Source of the DNA: Bacteroidaceae bacterium
GTDB lineage: Bacteria > Bacteroidota > Bacteroidia > Bacteroidales > Bacteroidaceae
Assembly: GCA_017541265.1 (NCBI GenBank)
Contig: JAFXZK010000057.1
Coordinates: 1 to 46,969 of the forward strand
Direction: 5' to 3'
Length of the DNA stretch: 46,969 nt
Under the pieces are notes generated by a model. It was not told where the DNA came from, did not search any database, and saw nothing but the letters and a program-made list of their open reading frames with translations. Both the position numbers and the translations under genes were made by a program. Positions 26,063 through 33,658 of the stretch are shown in pieces. Position 1 is the first letter of the stretch; each line of letters begins with the position of its first letter.

Positions 26063-26201
26063 AGAATGAAGAGTGAAGAATGAAGAATTTGCTACCGCCC
26101 TGAATAGCCAAATAGCAAAATTGTACATAAATAGGACTCCGCGACTACAATCGCGCCTTTGTTCTAAAGAATCAAAGAAATTGTAAATTGTCAAATAGTA
26201 A
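26059..26201. repeat. spacer with two short-period repeats between helicase and DPP7
   Basis: GAAGAATGAAGAG-type units occupy 26059-26089 and AATTGTAAATTGTCAAATAG-type units 26179-26202. Between them GACTACAATCGCGCC (about 26142) nearly repeats a segment at about 6775. No terminator for the helicase is seen. The only promoter-like sequence is GCGCCTTTGT, which lacks the TA of the -7 consensus. Confidence 0.45.
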
Positions 26202-28346
26202 ATGAAAAGACTCCTCTTTTGCGCCGCTTTGTGCGCTATTTCACTCCTTTCCCATGCCGACGAAGGCATGTGGATGTTGAACAGTATCGACAGCAAGACA
26301 GCCGCCGCCATGAAGAGCCTCGGCCTCAAGCTCACGCCCGACCAGCTCTACAGCACCGAACACGCCAGCCTGAAGGACTGCGTGGTCGATTTCGGCGACT
26401 TCTGCTCGGGTGTTGTGGTAAGCCCCGACGGACTGGTCTTCACCAATCACCACTGCGGCTACAGTGCCATACAGCAGCTTTCGACGCCAGAGGACGACAT
26501 CCTCACAAATGGCTTCGTCGCCAGGACACGCCAGGAAGAGCGTCCCGCCGAGGGGATCTTCGTGAAGTTCCTGGTGCGGACAGAAGACTGCACAGCCCGC
26601 ATCGTGCAGGGGCTTAACGAAGTCTATGCGGCACACCCCGACGCATCGAAGGCAGAGCTTGACAAGCAATACCTCGACAGCATCATGGACGCCGCAGAGA
26701 AGGAGTTCCAGAAAGACAATCCCGGACTCGACTGCATGGTCAAGGCCTACTACGAGAACAACGCTTTCTATGTGAGCTTCTATAAGGTCTATCGCGACAT
26801 CCGCCTCGTCTTCACCGCAACAGAAACGATGGGCAAGTTCGGCGGCGACACCGACAACTGGATGTGGCCGCGACAGACATGCGACTTCAGCGTCTTCCGC
26901 ATCTATGCCGACAAGGACGGACAGCCTGCCGACTACAGCGAGGAGAACGTCCCCCTGCATCTCAAGAACTATGCCCGCATCGCCATGAACGGCTACCAGA
27001 ACGGCGACTTCTGCATGACCGTTGGCTACCCTGGCAGCACGAGCCGCTACATGAGTTCGTGGGGCATCGACGAGCGCGTGAATGCCCGAAACGTCAGCAC
27101 CATACAGGTGCGCGGCAAGAAGCAGGAGGTGTGGAAACGCTTCATGGATGCAGACCGCGCCGTAGGCATCAAGTACGCCAGCAAATGGGCAAGCAGCAGC
27201 AACTACTGGAAGAACAGCATCGGCATGAACAAGGCCATTGCCGACCTCGGTGTCATCGCCCAGAAGCAACAGCTCGAGGATAAGATACGTGGGTGGTATG
27301 GCGACAGGAAAGACCTCTCCGACCGCTTCGGCCAGATGTTCGCAAGGCTCAAGGATGCATATGGGAAACGGCGCGACGATGTCTATGCGATGGGCTTCTT
27401 CCGCGAGACATTCATGCGAGGCATCGAGCTTTACCGCGTCGCCCACATGATTAACACCATGCCACAGGATGCCGACAGCACCGAGGCCGCCCTGGTTCGC
27501 ACCCGCATGGAAACATTCTTCAAAGACTACGACGCCAAGCTCGATGAAGCCACGATGGCGGCCTTGCTGAAGAATTATCGTGAGCAGGTAACGGAACGCC
27601 GCTACTGGCCCGAGTGCTACAACGTCATCGACAGCCTCTACGGAGGCGACGAGGCGGCATACGCCCACGATGTCTTTGCCAAAACCGTCTGCCTGGACAC
27701 TGCCGCTGTCAGCAAAGTCCTTGCCGACAGCACCCTGCGCGACACCGACCCCGGACTGCTCTATGCCGCCGACATCCCGACGAAGATACAGGAGATGAGC
27801 GGAAAGAGCCGCAACGCCTCGACCATCATCGACTACAACGAGCATCTGCTGACGCAGGCACTCCTCGAGATGGACCAGGAAACGCCGCACTACAGCGACG
27901 CGAACTTCACGATGCGCCTCTCCTACGGCATCATCCAGGACTATACAGCCGGCGGCATTCACCATCAATTCTACACCAATGCCCAAAGCCTCCTCGACAA
28001 AGCAGCCAAGCAAAGCGAGATAGAAGACTACAAGCTGGAGGACGACATCGTCAGCCTGATGAAGCAGAGCAAATGGGGACGCTATGCCGACAAACGGACG
28101 GGCGACATGCACCTCTGCTTCCTCTCCAACAACGACATCACGGGCGGCAACTCCGGTTCACCGATGTTCAACGGCAAGGGCGAACTGCTCGGCCTGGCCT
28201 TCGACGGCAACTGGGAAGCCATGTCGGGCGACATCTCCTTCGACGACAACCTACAGCGCTGCATCGGCGTCGATGTCCGCTACATGCTCTTCGTCATCGA
28301 CAAATGGGGCAAAGCGGAGAACCTCATCAAGGAACTAACACACTGA
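26202..28346 (+). CDS. S46 family dipeptidyl-peptidase, DPP7-type
   Basis: The 714-residue product has a signal peptide (MKRLLFCAALCAISLLSHA). The serine-protease triad of family S46 is visible: TNHHCGYSA (histidine 83/84), CDFSVFRIY (aspartate 228) and GGNSGSP (serine 651). The position that is arginine in the acid-specific DPP11 of Porphyromonas (R673) corresponds here to glycine 669 in FDGNWE, which points to DPP7-like preference for hydrophobic P1 residues. It would cut N-terminal dipeptides from peptides in the periplasm to feed amino acid fermentation. The length agrees with the family. Confidence 0.94.
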   Translation: MKRLLFCAALCAISLLSHADEGMWMLNSIDSKTAAAMKSLGLKLTPDQLYSTEHASLKDCVVDFGDFCSGVVVSPDGLVFTNHHCGYSAIQQLSTPEDDILTNGFVARTRQEERPAEGIFVKFLVRTEDCTARIVQGLNEVYAAHPDASKAELDKQYLDSIMDAAEKEFQKDNPGLDCMVKAYYENNAFYVSFYKVYRDIRLVFTATETMGKFGGDTDNWMWPRQTCDFSVFRIYADKDGQPADYSEENVPLHLKNYARIAMNGYQNGDFCMTVGYPGSTSRYMSSWGIDERVNARNVSTIQVRGKKQEVWKRFMDADRAVGIKYASKWASSSNYWKNSIGMNKAIADLGVIAQKQQLEDKIRGWYGDRKDLSDRFGQMFARLKDAYGKRRDDVYAMGFFRETFMRGIELYRVAHMINTMPQDADSTEAALVRTRMETFFKDYDAKLDEATMAALLKNYREQVTERRYWPECYNVIDSLYGGDEAAYAHDVFAKTVCLDTAAVSKVLADSTLRDTDPGLLYAADIPTKIQEMSGKSRNASTIIDYNEHLLTQALLEMDQETPHYSDANFTMRLSYGIIQDYTAGGIHHQFYTNAQSLLDKAAKQSEIEDYKLEDDIVSLMKQSKWGRYADKRTGDMHLCFLSNNDITGGNSGSPMFNGKGELLGLAFDGNWEAMSGDISFDDNLQRCIGVDVRYMLFVIDKWGKAENLIKELTH

Positions 28347-28354
28347 CTGACGAA

Positions 28355-28461
28355 ATAAGTCCCCGTACTTATTCAAACAAGTCCCTGTACTTATCCTAAT
28401 AAGTCCCTGTACTTAGGGCGACAAGAACACGTTCTTATTGCCCTAAGTACAGGGACTTATT
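28355..28461. terminator. 22-bp tandem hairpin units ending in a long terminator-like hairpin
   Basis: Three 22-bp direct repeats (28355-28376, 28377-28398, 28399-28420; core AAGTCCCTGTACTTA) are followed by an inverted fourth copy. The third copy and the inverted copy form a perfect 22-bp stem (28398-28419 with 28440-28461), whose loop holds AAGAAC-AC-GTTCTT (28423-28436). A T-run follows. It lies between convergent DPP7 and upp and probably terminates both. Confidence 0.75.
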
Positions 28462-28501
28462 TTAACATCTCCAGATACCCTGGGAATCAAGGACTTAATC
28501 T

Positions 28502-29164
28502 TCAGAGCTTTTCGCCGAAAGCCAAGTCGCCCGCGTCGCCCAAGCCCGGCACGATGTGGCTGCGCTCGTTGAGGATAGGGTCGATGGCGGCGCACCACAG
28601 CTCCACTTCCTCATGGACGCCGAAAGTCTTGCTGATGTGCTCCACACCTTCCTCGCTGGCAATCACGCTTGCCAGGATGATGCGGCGCGGCTTGCCGTTC
28701 CTGAGGAAAGCCGTCACGGCAAGCTCCAGGCTGTAACCCTTCGCCAGCATCGGGTCGGCAATGATGAGGGTCTTGCCCGTCAGGTCGGGCGACGCCAAGT
28801 ACTCCACATGCACACCCACCTCGCGGCACTCCCTGTCCTTGTAGTAGCGGTACGCGCTCACAAAACCGTTCTCCGCACGATCGAAGACATTCAGAAAGCC
28901 CTGGTGAAAAGGCAGCCCCGCACGGAAGATGGTTGCCAGCACAACGTCGTCTTTCAGACATTGACACTTGCACTCCGCCAGCGGCGTCTGCACCGCCACC
29001 TCCTTATAACAGAGGTTCTTGCTTATCTCGAACGCCATTATCTCCCCGATGCGCTCCAGGTTCCGGCGGAAACGCATACGGTCCTGCTGGATACCGACAT
29101 CCCGAAGCTCACTCACATACTGACTGATGACGCTCGGCGTCTCGCTCAAGTTAACTATTTTCAT
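28502..29164 (-). CDS. upp: uracil phosphoribosyltransferase
   Basis: The 220-residue product begins MKIVNLSETPSVISQYVSELR and has the PRPP-binding segment TLIIADPMLAKGYSLE and the uracil-binding C-terminal region (SHIVPGLGDAGDLAFG). It makes UMP from uracil and PRPP in pyrimidine salvage and is cytoplasmic. The length is normal. A -7 element is seen about 60 nt upstream. Confidence 0.96.
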   Translation of the reverse strand: MKIVNLSETPSVISQYVSELRDVGIQQDRMRFRRNLERIGEIMAFEISKNLCYKEVAVQTPLAECKCQCLKDDVVLATIFRAGLPFHQGFLNVFDRAENGFVSAYRYYKDRECREVGVHVEYLASPDLTGKTLIIADPMLAKGYSLELAVTAFLRNGKPRRIILASVIASEEGVEHISKTFGVHEEVELWCAAIDPILNERSHIVPGLGDAGDLAFGEKL

Positions 29165-29168
29165 CTCG

Positions 29169-29206
29169 CATTTACCATTTAATCATTGACCATTTATCAT
29201 TTATTC
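29169..29206. repeat. CATTTACCATTTAATC spacer repeat before upp
   Basis: Four degenerate copies of a CATTTANC-like unit (period about 9-10 bp) form most of the upp leader. It is one more case of the periodic spacer repeats of this window. Confidence 0.5.
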
Positions 29207-29221
29207 CCCTAAAGAGGGTAT

Positions 29222-29230
29222 GCAAAGATA
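29222..29230 (-). promoter_or_regulatory. -7 element of upp
   Basis: On the minus strand TATCTTTGC (29230-29222) fits TAnnTTTGY. No good -33 TTTG is visible. The leader would be about 55 nt. Confidence 0.5.
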
Positions 29231-29284
29231 GCACTTTTCGAGTTAACGCCCACCTTTTTCTCCGACAAAATAATAGCTAAAACA

Positions 29285-29440
29285 AAAAAACGGACAATTG
29301 TATGTCGTTTGCAATGTTCCACACAGATAGTCCTGCCCACATACGCACTGCTCGACATGAAGGGAATGAGCAGCATCATTCGTCGGCTGAAAGGCAAAGG
29401 TTATATAGTAGAACCCGTTGAAAGCAAAACAGAAAGGTAG
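29285..29440 (+). pseudogene. possible gene remnant between upp and pckA
   Basis: The 439-nt upp/pckA spacer contains a plus-strand frame open from before 29285 to TAG 29440, with no start codon except ATG 29357. Its end reads MKGMSSIIRRLKGKGYIVE, which looks like a helix-turn-helix of a DNA-binding or replication protein. It may be a degraded insertion or chance. The rest of the spacer holds promoters and short repeats. Confidence 0.2.
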
Positions 29441-29496
29441 TTTTTCTTCGTCCATTTGCCAAGTTTGCTTTGCAAAAGCACAAGCAAGGAAAATAA

Positions 29497-29543
29497 TTAT
29501 GGACTATGGACTATGAACTATGAACTAAAAGTTGTATCTTTGC
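29497..29543 (+). promoter_or_regulatory. pckA promoter with upstream ACTATGAACT repeat
   Basis: TATCTTTGC at 29535-29543 matches TAnnTTTGY; transcription would start near 29548 with a leader of about 55 nt. The 31 nt upstream (29497-29527) are the same degenerate ACTATGAACT repeat as before the DEAD helicase, and the following AGCCG is also shared. The -33 region lies in the repeat and has no TTTG. Confidence 0.65.
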
Positions 29544-29603
29544 AGCCGTTTAGGACGCAGTAAGTAACAATTAAAAACAATCTATAAATTTCAACAAAAG
29601 CAA

Positions 29604-31217
29604 ATGGCAACAGTTAATTTGGAACAGTACGGCATCACTGGCAGCACCGTGATTGCCCACAACCCCTCTTACGAGGAACTCTACAAGGCTGAGATCGACC
29701 CCGCTCTCACTGGTTATGAAGTTGGTCAGGAGACAGAGCTTGGCGCAGTGAACGTGATGACTGGCGTCTTCACAGGCCGCTCGCCTAAGGACAAGTACAT
29801 CGTTGACAACGACGAGAGCCACAACAATGTTTGGTGGACAACCGAGGCTTACAAGAACGACAACCATCCCATGACGGAAGAGGTCTGGGCAAAGGTGAAG
29901 GACATCGCCATCAAGGAACTCTGCGGCAAGAAGCTCTATGTCGTTGATGCATTCTGCGGTGCAAACGAAGCTACACGTCTGGCTGTCCGCTTCATCGTGG
30001 AGGTTGCTTGGCAGGCTCACTTCATCAAGAACATGTTCATCCAGCCCACAGCAGAGGAACTCGCCAAGTTCGAGCCGAACTTCGTTATCTTCAACGCCAG
30101 CAAGGCTAAGGTCGAGAACTACAAGGAACTCGGTCTGAACTCTGACACTTGCGTTGCCTTCAACACCAAGGCTCGCCAGCAGGTTATCATCAACACTTGG
30201 TACGGTGGCGAAATGAAGAAGGGTATGTTCTCCATGCAGAACTACTATCTGCCTCTCCAAGGCATCGCTTCCATGCACTGCTCCGCCAATACCGATATGC
30301 AGGGCAAGAACACAGCTATCTTCTTCGGCCTCTCTGGCACTGGCAAGACCACGCTCTCTACCGACCCGAAGCGTCTCCTTATTGGTGACGACGAACACGG
30401 ATGGGACGACGAGGGCGTGTTCAACCTCGAAGGCGGCTGCTACGCAAAGGTTATCAATCTCTCCAAGGAGAATGAGCCTGACATCTATGGTGCCATCAAG
30501 CGCGACGCTCTCCTCGAAAACGTAACGGTTGACAAGAGCGGCAAGATTGACTTCGCCGACAAGAGCGTCACCGAGAACACCCGCGTTAGCTATCCCATCG
30601 AGCACATCGAGAAGATTGCCAAGAAGGTGAACGGCAAGAGCGCAGGTCCCGACGCAAAGAACGTCATCTTCCTCAGCGCCGACGCATTCGGCGTACTGCC
30701 TCCTGTTTCTATCCTCACGCCCGAGCAGACGAAGTACTATTTCCTCTCTGGCTTCACAGCAAAGCTCGCAGGCACAGAGCGCGGCATCACAGAGCCGACT
30801 CCCACTTTCTCTGCTTGCTTCGGCCAGGCATTCCTCGAGCTGCATCCCACAAAGTATGCCGAGGAACTCGTGAAGAAGATGGAGAAGAGCGGCGCAAAGG
30901 CTTATCTGGTCAACACTGGCTGGAACGGCACAGGCAAGCGCATCAGCATTCCCGACACACGCGGCATCATCGACGCCATCCTCGATGGCAGCATCCTGAA
31001 GGCTCCCACAAAGAAGATTCCTTTCTTCGACTTCGAGGTGCCCACTCAGCTGCCCAATGTCAATCCCGCAATCCTTGACCCACGCGACACCTACGCAGAG
31101 GCAAGCATCTGGGAAGAGAAGGCAAAGGATCTCGCTGCCCGCTTCATCAAGAACTTCGGCAAGTACACGACGAACGAAGCCGGTAAGGCTCTCGTTGCCG
31201 CAGGTCCGAAGCTGTAA
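29604..31217 (+). CDS. pckA: phosphoenolpyruvate carboxykinase (ATP)
   Basis: The 537-residue product begins [20 protein letters not shown]. It has the substrate-binding [10 protein letters not shown], the kinase P-loop [14 protein letters not shown] (about residues 241-254) and the metal-binding [19 protein letters not shown]. It interconverts oxaloacetate plus ATP with PEP plus CO2. In succinate-producing Bacteroidales it commonly runs towards oxaloacetate, fixing CO2 and making ATP. It is a single gene with its own promoter and a strong hairpin pair downstream. Confidence 0.97.
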   Translation: MATVNLEQYGITGSTVIAHNPSYEELYKAEIDPALTGYEVGQETELGAVNVMTGVFTGRSPKDKYIVDNDESHNNVWWTTEAYKNDNHPMTEEVWAKVKDIAIKELCGKKLYVVDAFCGANEATRLAVRFIVEVAWQAHFIKNMFIQPTAEELAKFEPNFVIFNASKAKVENYKELGLNSDTCVAFNTKARQQVIINTWYGGEMKKGMFSMQNYYLPLQGIASMHCSANTDMQGKNTAIFFGLSGTGKTTLSTDPKRLLIGDDEHGWDDEGVFNLEGGCYAKVINLSKENEPDIYGAIKRDALLENVTVDKSGKIDFADKSVTENTRVSYPIEHIEKIAKKVNGKSAGPDAKNVIFLSADAFGVLPPVSILTPEQTKYYFLSGFTAKLAGTERGITEPTPTFSACFGQAFLELHPTKYAEELVKKMEKSGAKAYLVNTGWNGTGKRISIPDTRGIIDAILDGSILKAPTKKIPFFDFEVPTQLPNVNPAILDPRDTYAEASIWEEKAKDLAARFIKNFGKYTTNEAGKALVAAGPKL

Positions 31218-31242
31218 GAAACCGTGTAACGTCAAAAACATA

Positions 31243-31320
31243 GCACGCTTAGTTGACCAACTAAGCGTGCCTAATTTGCAAACATAACGTGTCTAGTTGA
31301 CTAACTAGGCACGTTATGTT
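31243..31320. terminator. two related hairpins between pckA and rsmD
   Basis: The first stem is GCACGCTTAGTTG-AC-CAACTAAGCGTGC (31243-31270), 13 bp. The second (31281-31320) pairs AACATAACGTG and CTAGTT with AACTAG and CACGTTATGTT around GACT with one mismatch. Both loops sit in an AGTTGAC.AACT motif, so they look duplicated. TTTTAT follows. They lie between convergent genes and probably act as a bidirectional terminator. Confidence 0.7.
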
Positions 31321-31367
31321 TTATACCACATTATAGATAATTACGCACGTACGCGTGGAAAGCATTC

Positions 31368-31901
31368 TTATTGGAAGAACGAGAAGTTGACGCTGCCGTA
31401 GGCGCGGTGCTCGACAAAGCGGGGATGCTGAGAGAAGTCGTGGGTCTTGCCGTGCTCGAGGACGAAGAGGCCGTCGGGCTTCAACAGTCCGCGCGAAAGG
31501 ATGATGTCGGGCAGTTCGGGTATCTGCGGCAGGACATATGGCGGGTCGGCAAAGATGAAGTCGAACTGCTCACGGCATTTGGCGATGTATTGGAAAGCGT
31601 CGGCGCGGACAGGCAAGGCTGCTGTGTCCTGCAGTTTGTCGAGGAATTGTTTGATAAGCCGATGGTGACGCACATCAAGCTCTACACTGATGACGCGACC
31701 GCAACCTCGGCTGACAAGTTCAAGCGTAATGCTGCCCGTGCCAGAGAAGAGGTCGAGAGCAGTTGGTGCCTCGCTGAAGTCGATGTGGCCTTGCAGGACG
31801 TTGAAGAGGTTCTCCTTCGCGAAGTCCGTCGTGGGACGTGCCGAGAACGAACGCGGCACCTCGAAATGCCTGCCTTTGTATTTGCCTGTAACTATTCGCA
31901 T
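31368..31901 (-). CDS. rsmD: 16S rRNA (guanine(966)-N(2))-methyltransferase
   Basis: The 177-residue product begins MRIVTGKYKGRHFEVP, the RsmD start, and has the SAM-binding LDLFSGTGSITLE and the catalytic FADPPY. It methylates G966 of 16S rRNA during 30S assembly. It lies downstream of the DUF3822 gene on the same strand, an order I know from other Bacteroidales. The 253-nt spacer between them carries a multi-hairpin element. Confidence 0.94.
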   Translation of the reverse strand: MRIVTGKYKGRHFEVPRSFSARPTTDFAKENLFNVLQGHIDFSEAPTALDLFSGTGSITLELVSRGCGRVISVELDVRHHRLIKQFLDKLQDTAALPVRADAFQYIAKCREQFDFIFADPPYVLPQIPELPDIILSRGLLKPDGLFVLEHGKTHDFSQHPRFVEHRAYGSVNFSFFQ

Positions 31902-31949
31902 TATAAGGGAATTAAAGGTTAGGGATTAGAGGTTGAGGGGATTGTTGTT

Positions 31950-32063
31950 CTGGCGGATTTGCAATCCGCCAGTATTGAATATCAGCATTTGTAATGCGAA
32001 ACGACAGATATGGCGGGATTATAAATCCCTATATTCAATACGGTCGGATTGCAAATCCGACCG
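31950..32063. repeat. four-hairpin element in the rsmD/DUF3822 spacer
   Basis: Hairpins with ATT and AAT next to 3-nt loops follow each other: CTGGCGGATT-TGC-AATCCGCCAG (31950-31972), GCATT-TGT-AATGC (31985-31997), GGGATT-ATA-AATCCC (32015-32029) and CGGTCGGATT-GCA-AATCCGACCG (32041-32063). The middle two are enclosed by TATTGAATAT (31973) and ATATTCAATA (32031), giving a cloverleaf-like fold. A further GGATT/AATCC pair lies at 32070-32086. From about 32080 to 32150 AATCCG-type repeats follow, like those at 21911. Confidence 0.7.
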
Positions 32064-32154
32064 AACACTGGATTTGGGGACAATCCGCTCAATCCGAATA
32101 TAATTCTATATGTAATCCGTTCAATCTGCTTAATCCGTGGTTTCTTATTACTCA

Positions 32155-32895
32155 TCATTCTATGTTAAGTATATATTCCCCGATGGTCTTTTGCAGTTCC
32201 TTTGATGCGCCATCGAGGTGGCAGGCGTCGCGCTGGGCATTCAAGTCCAGTGCTTTCCAGATGCCAAGCAGGAGGAATATGCGGTCGCTGTCGTTGTCTG
32301 CTTCCTGAGAACCCGCGTAAAGGAGTTTGCTGCGATGGAAAACAGCAACGAAAAAGCATTGTTTGTCGAAGCAGGCATAGACGTCTCGCAGCTCGACATC
32401 TTCCGGGACAAGACGCTTCGCTTGCAGGGCAGCGAAATGCTCCAGCTGCAAAGCATCCGTGCAGCAGACCTTCACGTCGGGATAGCACTCCTGCACGATG
32501 CGCAGGATGTCCTGGTCGAGACGGAATACCATCACAGCCTCGCACGGCGAGAGTATCTGGTACTGCATATCGGCCATTGAAGATTGACCATTGGACGGGA
32601 AGCAGAGACGGTAGAACGCCAGCATGTCGCTCTTGTTGAAATGCTCCAGGGGGACGATGGTAGCGGGTGTGTCTGCCACGAGTTCGACACTCTGGAAGCG
32701 GTAGTCCATCAGATAGGGTTTCTGCAAAGCCTGTCGCAGGACATTGGCAGCGTCCGTGGCATTGGACACAGGGAAACGGTCTGTCTGCACCTCCGAGCCG
32801 CCGGGCGTGCTGACGACAGAAAAAGAAAATCCATCCGCACCAAAGCGGATGGATAGTCTATAGCCAGTAAGTGAGTTATTCCCAGTTGCCAGCAT
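32155..32895 (-). CDS. DUF3822 family protein
   Basis: With the ATG at 32895 the product is 246 residues and begins MLATGNNSLTGYRLSIRFG. The sequence pattern (early YRLSIRFGADGFSFSV, later VYACFDKQCFFVAVF and a leucine-rich C-terminus) and the position upstream of rsmD fit DUF3822, a Bacteroidetes family of unknown function with an actin-like ATPase look. The start overlaps the preceding gene by 20 nt, and a longer frame to 32925 would overlap more. No signal peptide or membrane helix is present. Confidence 0.7.
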   Translation of the reverse strand: MLATGNNSLTGYRLSIRFGADGFSFSVVSTPGGSEVQTDRFPVSNATDAANVLRQALQKPYLMDYRFQSVELVADTPATIVPLEHFNKSDMLAFYRLCFPSNGQSSMADMQYQILSPCEAVMVFRLDQDILRIVQECYPDVKVCCTDALQLEHFAALQAKRLVPEDVELRDVYACFDKQCFFVAVFHRSKLLYAGSQEADNDSDRIFLLLGIWKALDLNAQRDACHLDGASKELQKTIGEYILNIE

Positions 32896-33565
32896 TGTTG
32901 TTCCAGTTGTTGCCGGCGTCGCCAATCTTCAGGCCTGCGTATGCGCCCTTGGCATTGGCCTCTTCGTTGCGGTTGTAGATGAGGCGCTTGCCGGCCTTGC
33001 CCATTCCCTTGAGGAAGCTGCTGTCCGGTGCGTTGCACTCCATCACCTGGATGATGCTGCCGGAGCGTGTAGTGTTGGGGCAGGCGATAATCTCGAAGGT
33101 GTCGCCCTCGGAGAAGGGGATGTAGCGCATGGAGTCTGCCACGAAGCCCTCGTAGTTGTAGAGGGAGTCCTGGAGCGAAACCCAGATGGTGTCGCGACGG
33201 AAGCCCTCCAGGCCATTGGCTACGATAGCAGCCTGGTCGCCGCTGTTGACGATGGCTGCAGCCTTGCTTTCGGTCAGACCCTTGTTCATCTGGTCTTCTG
33301 TGAGCAGTCCCTGCTTCATCACAACAGGCAGCTTGCCCGTCTTGACGAAATTGATGAGCACAGACCAGTCTGCACAGTACTCGCCGTCGTGCTGAGCCTT
33401 GTAAGCTTCCTCGGCACTGCGTATCTCCATGAGACGCGCTTTCACTACATTCTCTCTTGCTGCGACTTCTGCGTCGAAGTCTTCGGTATCGCGAATACTA
33501 CGCCAGCAAACGAAGAGCAAACCGACGGCACAGATACCTAAAATAACATTTATTACCTTTTTCAT
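32876..33565 (-). CDS. membrane-anchored protein of unknown function
   Basis: The 229-residue product has one N-terminal membrane helix (about 4-21, VINVILGICAVGLLFVCW) followed by a basic/acidic helical segment (ARENVVKARLMEIRSAEEAYKAQHDGEYC) and a soluble domain with no motif I recognise. The N-terminal helix followed by RSAEEAY resembles pseudopilin-like architecture, but there is no prepilin cleavage motif. Its end overlaps DUF3822 by 20 nt, which implies co-expression. A -7 element lies at 33609-33601. Confidence 0.75.
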   Translation of the reverse strand: MKKVINVILGICAVGLLFVCWRSIRDTEDFDAEVAARENVVKARLMEIRSAEEAYKAQHDGEYCADWSVLINFVKTGKLPVVMKQGLLTEDQMNKGLTESKAAAIVNSGDQAAIVANGLEGFRRDTIWVSLQDSLYNYEGFVADSMRYIPFSEGDTFEIIACPNTTRSGSIIQVMECNAPDSSFLKGMGKAGKRLIYNRNEEANAKGAYAGLKIGDAGNNWNNNAGNWE

Positions 33566-33600
33566 GACGTTATGTGTGATTTATTTTGTAATTTCGCATC

Positions 33601-33609
33601 GCAAAAGTA
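33601..33609 (-). promoter_or_regulatory. -7 element of the membrane protein-DUF3822-rsmD unit
   Basis: On the minus strand TACTTTTGC (33609-33601) matches TAnnTTTGY. A TTTG lies about 23 nt upstream, slightly far. The leader would be about 30 nt. I see no clear promoter for the divergent helicase gene on the other strand. Confidence 0.5.
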
Positions 33610-33658
33610 AAAAGAATTATTCACATTTACGACAAAATAGTCTTTTTTTTATAAAAGA

